This document shows positions 50,001-64,000 of a stretch of 64,000 bases of DNA, one piece after another. The notes beneath the pieces were generated by a model, which was not told the DNA's origin, made no database searches, and worked only from the letters and a program-made list of their open reading frames with translations. Numbering within the stretch: the first letter of the stretch is position 1; every line of letters starts with the position of its first letter. Origin of the DNA: Elmis aenea. Taxonomy: Eukaryota; Arthropoda; Insecta; Coleoptera; Elmidae. The position numbers and the translations under genes were made by a program. Where the stretch lies: NCBI GenBank assembly GCA_947652605.1, contig CANTFG010000234.1, forward strand, positions 1 to 64,000. Direction: 5' to 3'.

Positions 50001-53000
50001 TGCTTTAGTTAATACATATGTTCCTTGAGCGACTATTTCTGAACAATTTTAATTATTGATTTGTATGTCACAGAAACAGTTTATCCATCGTCTCTTTACA
50101 GGAATACAATTGTTTTGCATATGTCTTTCAATGAGCTGGTTTTAATTTTTAATAATTTCCTAAAAATACCGTGCTTTAGTTAATACATATGTTCCTTGAG
50201 CGACTATTTCTGAACAATTTTAATTATTGATTTGTATATCACAGAAACAGTTTATCCATCGCCTCTTTACAGGAATACAATTGTTTTGCATATGTCTTTC
50301 AATGAGCTGGTTTTAATTTTTAAAAATTTCCTAAAAATACCGTGCTTTAGTTAATACATATGTTCCTTGAGCGACTATTTCTGAACAATTTTAATTATTG
50401 ATTTGTATATCACAGAAACAGTTTATCCATCGCCTCTTTACAGGAATACAATTGTTTTGCATATGTCTTTCAATGAGCTGGTTTTAATTTTTAATAATTT
50501 CCTAAAAATACCGTGCTTTAGTTAATACATATGTTCCTTGAGCGACTATTTCTGAACAATTTTATTTATTGATTTGTATATCACAGAAACAGTTTATCCA
50601 TCGCCTCTTTACATGAATACAATTGTTTTGCATATGTCTTTTAAAGAGCTGGTTTTAATTTTTAATAATTTCCTAAAAATACCGTGCTTTAGTTAATACA
50701 TATGTTCCTTGAGCGACTATTTCTAAAAAATTTTAATTATTGATTTGTATATCACAGAAACAGTTTATCCATCGCCTCTTTACATGAATACAATTGTTTT
50801 GCATATGTCTTTCAATGAGCTGGTTTTAATTTTTAATAATTTCCTAAAAATACCGTGCTTTAGTTAATACATATGTTCCTTGAGCGACTATTTCTAAACA
50901 ATTTTAATTATTGATTTGTATATCACAGGAACAGTTTATCCATCGCCTCTTTACATGAATACAATTGTTTTGCATATGTCTTTCAATAAGCTGGTTTTAA
51001 TTTTTAATAATTTCCTAAAAATACCGTGCTTTAGTTAATACATATGTTCCTTGTGCGACTATTTCGAAACAATTTCAATTATTGATTTGTATATGACAGG
51101 AACAGTTTATCCATCGCCTCTTTACATGAATACAATTGTTTTGCATATGTCTTTCAATGAGCTGGTTTTAATTTTTAATAATTTCCTAAAAATACCGTGC
51201 TTTAGTTAATACATATGTTCCTTGAGCGACTATTTCTGAACAATTTTAATTATTGATTTGTATGTCACAGAAACAGTTTATCCATCGCCTCTTTACAGGA
51301 ATACAATTGTTTTGCATATGTCTTTCAATGAGCTGGTTTTAATTTTTAATGATTTCCTAAAAATACCGTGCTTTAGTTAATACATATGTTCCTTGAGCGA
51401 CTATTTCTGAACAATTTTAATTATTGATTTGTATATCACAGGAACAGTTTATCCATCGCTTCTTTACATGAATACAATTGTTTTGCATATGTCTTTTAAT
51501 GAGCTGGTTTTAATTTTTAATAATTTCCTAAAAATACCGTGCTTTAGTTAATACATATGTTTCTTAAGCGACTATTTCTAAACAATTTTAAATATTGATT
51601 TGTATATGACAGGAACAGTTTATCCATCGCTTCTTTACATGAATACAATTGTTTTGCATATGTCTTTTAATGAGCTGGTTTTAATTTTTAATAATTTCCT
51701 AAAAATACCGTGCTTTAGTTAATACATATGTTCCTTGAGCGACTATTTCTAAAAAATTTTAATTATTGATTTGTTTATCACAGGAACAGTTTATCCATCG
51801 CCTCTTTACATAAATACAATTGTTTTGCATATGTCTTTTAATGAGCTGGTTTTAATTTTTAATAATTTCCTAAAAATACCGTGCTTTAGTTAATACATAT
51901 GTTTCTTAAGCGACTATTTCTAAACAATTTTAAATATTGATTTGTATATGACAGGAACAGTTTATCCATCGCTTCTTTACATGAATACAATTGTTTTGCA
52001 TATGTCTTTTAATGAGCTGGTTTTAATTTTTAATAATTTCCTAAAAATACCGTGCTTTAGTTAATACATATGTTTCTTAAGCGACTATTTCTAAACAATT
52101 TTAAATATTGATTTGTATATGACAGGAACAGTTTATCCATCGCTTCTTTACATGAATACAATTGTTTTGCATATGTCTTTTAATGAGCTGGTTTTAATTT
52201 TTAATAATTTCCTAAAAATACCGTGCTTTAGTTAATACATATGTTCCTTGAGCGACTATTTCTAAAAAATTTTAATTATTGATTTGTTTATCACAGGAAC
52301 AGTTTATCCATCGCCTCTTTACATAAATACAATTGTTTTGCATATGTCTTTCAATGAGCTGGTTTTAATTTTTACTAATTTCCTAAAAATACCGTGCTTT
52401 AGTTAATACATATGTTCCTTGAGCGACTATTTCGAAACAATTTTAATTATTGATTTGTATATCACAGGAACAGTTTATCCATCGCTTCTTTACATGAATA
52501 CAATGGTTTTGCATATGTCTTTCAATGAGCTGGTTTTAATTTTTAATAATTTCCTAAAAATACCGTGCATTAGTTAATACATATGTTCCTTGTGCGACTA
52601 TTTCTAAACAATTTTAATTATTGATTTGTATATTACAGGAACAGTTTATCCATCGCCTTTTTACATGAATACAATTGTTTTGCATATGTCTTTCAATGAG
52701 CTGGTTTTAATTTTTAATAATTTCCTAAAAATACCGTGCTTTAGTTAATACATATGTTCCTTGAGCGACTATTTCTAAACAATTTTAATTATTGATTTGT
52801 ATATCACAGGAACAGTTTATCCATCGCTTCTTTACATGAATACAATTGTTTTGCATATGTCTTTTAATGTGCTGGTTTTAATTTTTAATAATTTCCTAAA
52901 AATACCGTGCTTTAGTTAATACATATGTTCCTTGAGCGACTATTTCTAAAAAATTTTAATTATTGATTTGTATATCACAGGAACAGTTTATCCATCGCCT

Positions 53001-55190
53001 CTTTACATCAATACAATTGTTTTGCATATGTCTTTCAATGAGCTGGTTTTAATTTTTAATAATTTCCTAAAAATACCGTGCATTAGTTAATACATATGTT
53101 CCTTGTGCGACTATTTCTAAACAATTTTAAATATTGATTTGTATATCACAGGAACAGTTTATCCATCGCCTCTTTACATGAATACAATTGTTTTGCATAT
53201 GTCTTTCAATAAGCTGGTTTTAATTTTTAATAATTTCCTAAAAATACCGTGCTTTAGTTAATACATATGTTCCTTGTGCGACTATTTCGAAACAATTTCA
53301 ATTATTGATTTGTATATGACAGGAACAGTTTATCCATCGCCTCTTTACATGAATACAATTGTTTTGCATATGTCTTTCAATGAGCTGGTTTTAATTTTTA
53401 ATAATTTCCTAAAAATACCGTGCTTTAGTTAATACATATGTTCCTTGAGCGACTATTTCTGAACAATTTTAATTATTGATTTGTATGTCACAGAAACAGT
53501 TTATCCATCGCCTCTTTACAGGAATACAATTGTTTTGCATATGTCTTTCAATGAGCTGGTTTTAATTTTTAATAATTTCCTAAAAATACCGTGCTTTAGT
53601 TAATACATATGTTCCTTGAGCGACTATTTCTGAACAATTTTAATTATTGATTTGTATATCACAGAAACAGTTTATCCATCGCCTCTTTACAGGAATACAA
53701 TTGTTTTGCATATGTCTTTCAATGAGCTGGTTTTAATTTTTAAAAATTTCCTAAAAATACCGTGCTTTAGTTAATACATATGTTCCTTGAGCGACTATTT
53801 CTGAACAATTTTAATTATTGATTTGTATATCACAGAAACAGTTTATCCATCGCCTCTTTACAGGAATACAATTGTTTTGCATATGTCTTTCAATGAGCTG
53901 GTTTTAATTTTTAATAATTTCCTAAAAATACCGTGCTTTAGTTAATACATATGTTCCTTGAGCGACTATTTCTGAACAATTTTAATTATTGATTTGTATA
54001 TCACAGAAACAGTTTATCCATCGCCTCTTTACATGAATACAATTGTTTTGCATATGTCTTTTAAAGAGCTGGTTTTAATTTTTAATAATTTCCTAAAAAT
54101 ACCGTGCTTTAGTTAATACATATGTTCCTTGAGCGACTATTTCTAAAAAATTTTAATTATTGATTTGTATATCACAGAAACAGTTTATCCATCGCCTCTT
54201 TACATGAATACAATTGTTTTGCATATGTCTTTCAATGAGCTGGTTTTAATTTTTAATAATTTCCTAAAAATACCGTGCTTTAGTTAATACATATGTTCCT
54301 TGAGCGACTATTTCTAAACAATTTTAATTATTGATTTGTATATCACAGGAACAGTTTATCCATCGCCTCTTTACATGAATACAATTGTTTTGCATATGTC
54401 TTTCAATAAGCTGGTTTTAATTTTTAATAATTTCCTAAAAATACCGTGCTTTAGTTAATACATATGTTCCTTGTGCGACTATTTCGAAACAATTTCAATT
54501 ATTGATTTGTATATGACAGGAACAGTTTATCCATCGCCTCTTTACATGAATACAATTGTTTTGCATATGTCTTTCAATGAGCTGGTTTTAATTTTTAATA
54601 ATTTCCTAAAAATACCGTGCTTTAGTTAATACATATGTTCCTTGAGCGACTATTTCTGAACAATTTTAATTATTGATTTGTATGTCACAGAAACAGTTTA
54701 TCCATCGCCTCTTTACAGGAATACAATTGTTTTGCATATGTCTTTCAATGAGCTGGTTTTAATTTTTAATGATTTCCTAAAAATACCGTGCTTTAGTTAA
54801 TACATATGTTCCTTGAGCGACTATTTCTGAACAATTTTAATTATTGATTTGTATATCACAGGAACAGTTTATCCATCGCTTCTTTACATGAATACAATTG
54901 TTTTGCATATGTCTTTTAATGAGCTGGTTTTAATTTTTAATAATTTCCTAAAAATACCGTGCTTTAGTTAATACATATGTTTCTTAAGCGACTATTTCTA
55001 AACAATTTTAAATATTGATTTGTATATGACAGGAACAGTTTATCCATCGCTTCTTTACATGAATACAATTGTTTTGCATATGTCTTTTAATGAGCTGGTT
55101 TTAATTTTTAATAATTTCCTAAAAATACCGTGCTTTAGTTAATACATATGTTCCTTGAGCGACTATTTCTAAAAAATTTTAATTATTGAT
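49940..55190 (-). repeat. 20-monomer higher-order duplication (3420-bp offset), near-identical
   Basis: Sequence from about 49940 to 51774 matches that from about 53360 to 55194 at an offset of exactly 3420 bp (20 x 171). About 1.2 kb of it (50570-51770) shows no difference by eye, including the private TTTTTAATGATTTCC variant. Differences seen are single bases near 50091 and 50565. Beyond 51774 the offset drops to 2907 bp (17 units), because the first copy contains three extra TTTCTTAAGCG-type monomers between 51774 and 52300. Confidence 0.85.
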
Positions 55191-56699
55191 TTGTATATCA
55201 CAGGAACAGTTTATCCATCGCCTCTTTACATAAATACAATTGTTTTGCATATGTCTTTCAATGAGCTGGTTTTAATTTTTACTAATTTCCTAAAAATACC
55301 GTGCTTTAGTTAATACATATGTTCCTTGAGCGACTATTTCGAAACAATTTTAATTATTGATTTGTATATCACAGGAACAGTTTATCCATCGCTTCTTTAC
55401 ATGAATACAATTGTTTTGCATATGTCTTTCAATGAGCTGGTTTTAATTTTTAATAATTTCCTAAAAATACCGTGCATTAGTTAATACATATGTTCCTTGT
55501 GCGACTATTTCTAAACAATTTTAATTATTGATTTGTATATTACAGGAACAGTTTATCCATCGCCTTTTTACATGAATACAATTGTTTTGCATATGTCTTT
55601 CAATGAGCTGGTTTTAATTTTTAATAATTTCCTAAAAATACCGTGCTTTAGTTAATACATATGTTCCTTGAGCGACTATTTCTAAACAATTTTAATTATT
55701 GATTTGTATATCACAGGAACAGTTTATCCATCGCTTCTTTACATGAATACAATTGTTTTGCATATGTCTTTTAATGTGCTGGTTTTAATTTTTAATAATT
55801 TCCTAAAAATACCGTGCTTTAGTTAATACATATGTTCCTTGAGCGACTATTTCTAAAAAATTTTAATTATTGATTTGTATATCACAGGAACAGTTTATCC
55901 ATCGCCTCTTTACATCAATACAATTGTTTTGCATATGTCTTTCAATGAGCTGGTTTTAATTTTTAATAATTTCCTAAAAATACCGTGCATTAGTTAATAC
56001 ATATGTTCCTTGTGCGACTATTTCTAAACAATTTTAAATATTGATTTGTATATCACAGGAACAGTTTATCCATCGCCTCTTTACATGAATACAATTGTTT
56101 TGCATATGTCTTTCAATAAGCTGGTTTTAATTTTTAATAATTTCCTAAAAATACCGTGCTTTAGTTAATACATATGTTCCTTGTGCGACTATTTCGAAAC
56201 AATTTCAATTATTGATTTGTATATGACAGGAACAGTTTATCCATCGCCTCTTTACATGAATACAATTGTTTTGCATATGTCTTTCAATGAGCTGGTTTTA
56301 ATTTTTAATAATTTCCTAAAAATACCGTGCTTTAGTTAATACATATGTTCCTTGAGCGACTATTTCTGAACAATTTTAATTATTGATTTGTATGTCACAG
56401 AAACAGTTTATCCATCGCCTCTTTACAGGAATACAATTGTTTTGCATATGTCTTTCAATGAGCTGGTTTTAATTTTTAATAATTTCCTAAAAATACCGTG
56501 CTTTAGTTAATACATATGTTCCTTGAGCGACTATTTCTGAACAATTTTAATTATTGATTTGTATATCACAGGAACAGTTTATCCATCGCTTCTTTACATG
56601 AATACAATTGTTTTGCATATGTCTTTTAATGAGCTGGTTTTAATTTTTAATAATTTCCTAAAAATACCGTGCTTTAGTTAATACATATGTTTCTTAAGC

Positions 56700-59300
56700 G
56701 ACTATTTCTAAACAATTTTAATTATTGATTTGTATATGACAGGAACAGTTTATCCATCGCTTCTTTACATGAATACAATTGTTTTGCATATGTCTTTTAA
56801 TGAGCTGGTTTTAATTTTTAATAATTTCCTAAAAATACCGTGCTTTAGTTAATACATATGTTCCTTGAGCGACTATTTCTAAAAAATTTTAATTATTGAT
56901 TTGTATATCACAGGAACAGTTTATCCATCGCCTCTTTACATAAATACAATTGTTTTGCATATGTCTTTCAATGAGCTGGTTTTAATTTTTACTAATTTCC
57001 TAAAAATACCGTGCTTTAGTTAATACATATGTTCCTTGAGCGACTATTTCGAAACAATTTTAATTATTGATTTGTATATCACAGGAACAGTTTATCCATC
57101 GCCTCTTTACATGAATACAATTGTTTTGCATATGTCTTTCAATGAGCTGGTTTTAATTTTTAATAATTTCCTAAAAATACCGTGCATTAGTTAATACATA
57201 TGTTCCTTGTGCGACTATTTCTAAACAATTTTAATTATTGATTTGTATATCACAGGAACAGTTTATCCATCGCCTTTTTACATGAATACAATTGTTTTGC
57301 ATATGTCTTTCAATGAGCTGGTTTTAATTTTTAATAATTTCCTAAAAATACCGTGCTTTAGTTAATACATATGTTCCTTGAGCGACTATTTCTAAACAAT
57401 TTTAATTATTGATTTGTATATCACAGGAACAGTTTATCCATCGCCTCTTTACATGAATAAAATTGTTTTGCATATGTCTTTCAATGAGCTGGTTTTAATT
57501 TTTAATAATTTCCTAAAAATACCGTGCTTTAGTTAATACATATGTTCCTTGAGCGACTATTTCGAAACAATTTTAATTATTGATTTGTATATCACAGGAA
57601 CAGTTTATCCATCGCCTCTTTACATGAATACAATTGTTTTGCATATGTCTTTCAATGAGCTGGTTTTAATTTTTAATAATTTCCTAAAAATACCGTGCTT
57701 TAGTTAATACATATGTTCCTTGAGCGACTATTTCTGAACAATTTTAATTATTGATTTGTATGTCACAGAAACAGTTTATCCATCGCCTCTTTACAGGAAT
57801 ACAATTGTTTTGCATATGTCTTTCAATGAGCTGGTTTTAATTTTTAATAATTTTCTAAAAATACAGTGCTTTAGTTAATACATATGTTCCTTGAGCGACT
57901 ATTTCTGAACAATTTTAATTATTGATTTGTATATCACAGAAACAGTTTATCCATCGCCTCTTTACAGGAATACAATTGTTTTGCATATGTCTTTCAATGA
58001 GCTGGTTTTAATTTTTAATAATTTCCTAAAAATACCGTGCTTTAGTTAATACATATGTTCCTTGAGCGACTATTTCTAAACAATTTTAATTATTGATTTG
58101 TATATGACAGGAACAGTTTATCCATCGCTTCTTTACATGAATACAATTGTTTTGCATATGTCTTTTAATGAGCTGGTTTTAATTTTTAATAATTTCCTAA
58201 AAATACCGTGCTTTAGTTAATACATATGTTCCTTGAGCGACTATTTCTAAAAAATTTTAATTATTGATTTGTATATCACAGGAACAGTTTATCCATCGCC
58301 TCTTTACATAAATACAATTGTTTTGCATATGTCTTTCAATGAGCTGGTTTTAATTTTTACTAATTTCCTAAAAATACCGTGCTTTAGTTAATACATATGT
58401 TCCTTGAGCGACTATTTCGAAACAATTTTAATTATTGATTTGTATATCACAGGAACAGTTTATCCATCGCCTCTTTACATGAATACAATTGTTTTGCATA
58501 TGTCTTTCAATGAGCTGGTTTTAATTTTTAATAATTTCCTAAAAATACCGTGCATTAGTTAATACATATGTTCCTTGTGCGACTATTTCTAAACAATTTT
58601 AATTATTGATTTGTATATCACAGGAACAGTTTATCCATCGCCTTTTTACATGAATACAATTGTTTTGCATATGTCTTTCAATGAGCTGGTTTTAATTTTT
58701 AATAATTTCCTAAAAATACCGTGCTTTAGTTAATACATATGTTCCTTGAGCGACTATTTCTAAACAATTTTAATTATTGATTTGTATATCACAGGAACAG
58801 TTTATCCATCGCCTCTTTACATGAATAAAATTGTTTTGCATATGTCTTTCAATGAGCTGGTTTTAATTTTTAATAATTTCCTAAAAATACCGTGCTTTAG
58901 TTAATACATATGTTCCTTGAGCGACTATTTCGAAACAATTTTAATTATTGATTTGTATATCACAGGAACAGTTTATCCATCGCCTCTTTACATGAATACA
59001 ATTGTTTTGCATATGTCTTTCAATGAGCTGGTTTTAATTTTTAATAATTTCCTAAAAATACCGTGCTTTAGTTAATACATATGTTCCTTGAGCGACTATT
59101 TCTGAACAATTTTAATTATTGATTTGTATGTCACAGAAACAGTTTATCCATCGCCTCTTTACAGGAATACAATTGTTTTGCATATGTCTTTCAATGAGCT
59201 GGTTTTAATTTTTAATAATTTTCTAAAAATACAGTGCTTTAGTTAATACATATGTTCCTTGAGCGACTATTTCTGAACAATTTTAATTATTGATTTGTAT
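56700..59300 (-). repeat. Tandem duplication of an eight-monomer unit (1368-bp offset)
   Basis: About 56700-57930 is repeated at about 58068-59300. The double private variant TTTTCTAAAAATACAGTGC appears in both copies (near 57853 and 59221), exactly 8 x 171 bp apart, with matching monomers before it. The copies diverge after the next monomer, where the second has TTTTTAAAAATTTCC. Confidence 0.8.
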
Positions 59301-62300
59301 ATCACAGAAACAGTTTATCCATCGCCTCTTTACAGGAATACAATTGTTTTGCATATGTCTTTCAATGAGCTGGTTTTAATTTTTAAAAATTTCCTAAAAA
59401 TACCGTGCTTTAGTTAATACATATGTTCCTTGAGCGACTATTTCTGAACAATTTTAATTATTGATTTGTATATCACAGAAACAGTTTATCCATCGCCTCT
59501 TTACAGGAATACAATTGTTTTGCATATGTCTTTCAATGAGCTGGTTTTAATTTTTAATAATTTCCTAAAAATACCGTGCTTTAGTTAATACATATGTTCC
59601 TTGAGCGACTATTTCTGAACAATTTTAATTATTGATTTGTATATCACAGAAACAGTTTATCCATCGCCTCTTTACATGAATACAATTGTTTTGCATATGT
59701 CTTTTAAAGAGCTGGTTTTAATTTTTACTAATTTCCTAAAAATACCGTGCTTTAGTTAATACATATGTTCCTTGTGCGACTATTTCGAAACAATTTCAAT
59801 TATTGATTTGTATATGACAGGAACAGTTTATCCATCGCCTTTTTACATGAATAAAATTGTTTTGCATATGTCTTTCAATGAGCTGGTTTTAATTTTTAAT
59901 AATTTCCTAAAAATACCGTGCTTTAGTTAATACATATGTTCCTTGTGCGACTATTTCGAAACAATTTCAATTATTGATTTGTATATGACAGGAACAGTTT
60001 ATCCATCGCTTCTTTACATGAATACAATTGTTTTGCATATGTCTTTCAATGAGCTGGTTTTATTTTTTAATAATTTCCTAAAAATACCGTGCTTTAGTTA
60101 ATACATATGTTCCTTGAGCGACTATTTCTAATTAATTTTAATTATTGATTTGTATATCACAGAAACAGTTTATCCATCGCCTCTTTACATAAATACAATT
60201 GTTTTGCATATGTCTTTCAATGAGCTGGTATTAATTTTTAATAATTTCCTAAAAATACCGTGCTTTAGTTAATACATATGTTCCTTGTGCGACTATTTTG
60301 AAACAATTTCAATTATTGATTTGTATATGACAGGAACAGTTTATCCATCGCCTCTTTACATGAATACAATTGTTTTGCATATGTCTTTCAATGAGCTGGT
60401 TTTAATTTTTAATAATTTCCTAAAAATACCGTGCTTTAGTTAATACATATGTTCCTTGAGCGACTATTTCTAAACAATTTTAATTATTGATTTGTATATC
60501 ACAGGAACAGTTTATCCATCGCCTCTTTACAGGAATACATTGGTTTTGCATATGTCTTTCAATGAGCTGGTTTTAATTTTTAATAATTTCCTAAAAATAC
60601 CGTGCATTAGTTAATACATATGTTCCTTGTGCGACTATTTCTAAACAATTTTAATTATTGATTTGTATATCACAGGAACAGTTTATCCATCGCCTTTTTA
60701 CATGAATACAATTGTTTTGCATGTCTTTCAATGAGCTGGTTTTAATTTTTAATAATTTCCTAAAAATACCGTGCTTTAGTTAATACACATGTTCCTTGAG
60801 CGACTATTTCTAAACAATTTTAATTATTGATTTGTATATCACAGGAACAGTTTATCCATCGCTTCTTTACATGAATACAATTGTTTTGCATATGTCTTTT
60901 AATGAGCTGGTTTTAATTTTTAATAATTTCCTAAAAATACCGTGCTTTAGTTAATACATATGTTCCTTGAGCGACTATTTCTAAAAAATTTTAATTATTG
61001 ATTTGTATATCACAGGAACAGTTTATCCATCGCCTCTTTACATAAATACAATTGTTTTGCATATGTCTTTCAATAGGCTGGTTTTAATTTTTACTAATTT
61101 CCTAAAAATACCGTGCTTTAGTTAATACATATGTTCCTTGAGCGACTATTTCGAAACAATTTTAATTATTGATTTGTATATCACAGGAACAGTTTATCCA
61201 TCGCCTCTTTACATGAATAAAATGGTTTTGCATATGTCTTTCAATGAGCTGGTTTTAATTTTTAATAATTTCCTAAAAATACCGTGCTTTAGTTAATACA
61301 TATGTTCCTTGAGCGACTATTTCGAAACAATTTTAATTATTGATTTGTATATCACAGGAACAGTTTATCCATCGCCTCTTTACATGAATACAATTGTTTT
61401 GCATATGTCTTTCAATGAGCTGGTTTTAATTTTTAATAATTTCCTAAAAATACCGTGCTTTAGTTAATACATATGTTCCTTGAGCGACTATTTCTGAACA
61501 ATTTTAATTATTAATTTGTATGTCACAGAAACAGTTTATCCATCGCCTCTTTACAGGAATACAATTGTTTTGCATATGTCTTTCAATGAGCTGGTTTTAA
61601 TTTTTAATAATTTTCTAAAAATACCGTGCTTTAGTTAATACATATGTTCCTTGAGCGACTATTTCTGAACAATTTTAATTATTGATTTGTATATCACAGA
61701 AACAGTTTATCCATCGCCTCTTTACAGGAATACAATTGTTTTGCATATGTCTTTCAATGAGCTGGTTTTAATTTTTAATAATTTCCTAAAAATACCGTGC
61801 TTTAGTTAATACATATGTTCCTGGAGCGACTATTTCTGAACAATTTTAATTATTGATTTGTATATCACAGAAACAGTTTATCCATCGCCTCTTTACATGA
61901 ATACAATTGTTTTGCATATGTCTTTCAAAGAGCTGGTTTTAATTTTTACTAATTTCCTAAAAATACCGTGCTTTAGTTAATACATATGTTCCTTGTGCGA
62001 CTATTTCGAAACAATTTCAATTATTGATTTGTATATGACAGGAACAGTTTATCCATCGCCTTTTTACATGAATAAAATTGTTTTGCATATGTCTTTCAAT
62101 GAGCTGGTTTTAATTTTTAATAATTTCCTAAAAATACCGTGCTTTAGTTAATACATATGTTCCTTGTGCGACTATTTCGAAACAATTTCAATTATTGGTT
62201 TGTATATGACAGGAACAGTTTATCCATCGTTTCTTTACATGAATACAATTGTTTTGCATATGTCTTTCAATGAGCTGGTTTTATTTTTTAATAATTTCCT

Positions 62301-64000
62301 AAAAATACCGTGCTTTAGTTAATACATATGTTCCTTGAGCGACTATTTCTAAACAATTTTAATTATTGATTTGTATATCACAGAAACAGTTTATCCATCG
62401 CCTCTTTACATGAATACAATTGTTTTGCATATGTCTTTCAATGAGCTGGTATTAATTTTTAATAATTTCCTAAAAATACCGTGCTTTAGTTAATACATAT
62501 GTTCCTTGTGCGACTATTTCGAAACAATTTCAATTATTGATTTGTATATGACAGGAACAGTTTATCCATCGCCTCTTTACATGAATACAATTGTTTTGCA
62601 TATGTCTTTCAATGAGCTGGTATTAATTTTTAATAATTTCCTAAAAATACCGTGCTTTAGTTAATACATATGTTCCTTGAGCGACTATTTCTAAACAATT
62701 TTAATTATTAATTTGTATATCACAGGAACAGTTTATCCATCGCCTCTTTACAGGAATACATTGGTTTTGCATATGTCTTTCAATGAGCTGGTTTTAATTT
62801 TTAATAATTTCCTAAAAATACCGTGCATTAGTTAATACATATGTTCCTTGAGCGACTATTTCTGAACAATTTTAATTATTGATTTGTATATCACAGGAAC
62901 AGTTTATCCATCGCCTCTTTACATGAATACAATTGTTTTGCATATGTCTTTCAATGAGCTGGTTTTAATTTTTAATAATTTCCTAAAAATACCGTGCTTT
63001 AGTTAATACATATGTTCCTTGAGCGACTATTTCTAAACGATTTTAATTATTGATTTGTATATCACAGGAACAGTTTATCCATCGCCTCTTTACATGAATA
63101 CAATTGTTTTGCATATGTCTTTCAATGAGCTGGTTTTAATTTTTAATAATTTCCTAAAAATACCGTGCTTTAGTTAATACATATGTTCCTTGTGCGACTA
63201 TTTCGAAACAATTTCAATTATTGATTTGTATATGACAGGAACAGTTTATCCATCGCTTCTTTACATGAATACAATTGTTTTGCATATGTCTTTCAATGAG
63301 CTGGTTTTATTTTTTAATAATTTCCTAAAAATACCGTGCTTTAGTTAATACATATGTTCCTTGAGCGACTATTTCTAAACAATTTTAATTATTGATTTGT
63401 ATATCACAGAAACAGTTTATCCATCGCCTCTTTACATAAATACAATTGTTTTGCATATGTCTTTCAATGAGCTGGTATTAATTTTTAATAATTTCCTAAA
63501 AATACCGTGCTTTAGTTAATACATATGTTCCTTGAGCGACTATTTCTAAACAATTTTAATTATTGATTTGTATATAACAGGAACAGTTTATCCATCGCCT
63601 CTTTACATGAATACAATTGTTTTGCATATGTCTTTCAATGAGCTGGTTTTAATTTTTAATAATTTCCTAAAAATACCGTGCATTAGTTAATACATATGTT
63701 CCTTGAGCGACTATTTCTAAACAATTTTAATTATTGATTTGTATATCATAGGAACAGTTTATCCATCGCCTCTTTACATGAATACAATGGTTTTGCATAT
63801 GTCTTTCAATAAGCTGGTTTTAATTTTTAATAATTTCCTAAAAATACCGTGCTTTAGTTAATACATATGTTCCTTGAGCGACTATTTCTAAACAATTTTA
63901 ATTATTGATTTGTATATCACAGGAACAGTTTATCCATCGCCTCTTTACAGGAATACAATTGTTTTGCATATGTCTTTCAATGAGCTGGTTTTAATTTTTA

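Larger units (their letters stand above)
21869..64000 (-). repeat. 171-bp satellite array, type A monomers, inverted right block (~245 units)
   Basis: This is the same monomer as in 1-15219 but on the - strand, so the array points back toward the island. Spacing is 171 bp throughout. From 21869 to the window edge it amounts to about 245 monomers after allowing for one 143-bp insertion event (element plus duplicated TTA) at 35172 and six small indels: +4 near 28779, +4 at 29751, -9 at 36186, and -2 at 40033, 42083 and 60720. Its variant spectrum differs from the left block. The combination TTGTGCGAC + TTTCGAAACAATTTC is frequent here but appears only near 4934 and 11432 on the left. The array begins abruptly with type A sequence; no type B border is present. 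It continues beyond the window. Confidence 0.97.

Noticed and set aside
1..64000. Telomeric simple repeats (TTAGG or TCAGG)
   Set aside because: No tandem run of either is present.

Overview
The window is almost entirely satellite DNA from an animal genome. It looks like pericentromeric or other constitutive heterochromatin of an insect, perhaps a beetle. That placement is an inference from the high A+T content and from the transposable-element relics: a Tc1/mariner-superfamily transposase tail of a type I associate with insects, CAGGGTGT-ended elements in TA targets, and a non-LTR reverse-transcriptase fragment. There is no intact protein-coding gene and no recognisable tRNA or rRNA.

Layout. 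(1) Positions 1-15219 are exactly 89 head-to-tail copies of a 171-bp monomer (type A) on the + strand, with no net length change. (2) Positions 15220-18292 are 18 copies of a diverged sister monomer (type B) in the same orientation, with a few 1-2 bp deletions. (3) Positions 18293-21868 are a non-satellite island of about 3.6 kb. It holds unassigned A+T-rich sequence (18293-20008), a frameshifted retrotransposon reverse-transcriptase fragment on the - strand (about 20009-20268), small CAGGGTGT...ACACCCTG elements, and a 1.3-kb inverted-repeat transposon relic (20563-21869) whose 180-bp loop carries the conserved part of a transposase. (4) From 21869 to the window end, about 245 type A monomers run in the opposite orientation (- strand). 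They are interrupted once, by a perfect 60-bp-arm foldback element (35172-35311) with a TTA target duplication.

Larger-scale organisation. The two arrays converge on the island, so the window is a very large imperfect palindrome of satellite. Both arrays show a second level of order. Diagnostic variants recur at exact multiples of 171 bp (left: 4, 9, 11, 12 and 16 units; right: 7, 8, 10, 17, 20 and 24 units). This is a mosaic of higher-order repeats and recent segmental duplications rather than one fixed higher-order unit. Many type A monomers carry a 17-bp motif matching 7 of the 9 fixed bases of the mammalian CENP-B box; other monomers have the same site mutated. The sequence alone cannot show whether this array is a functional centromere.
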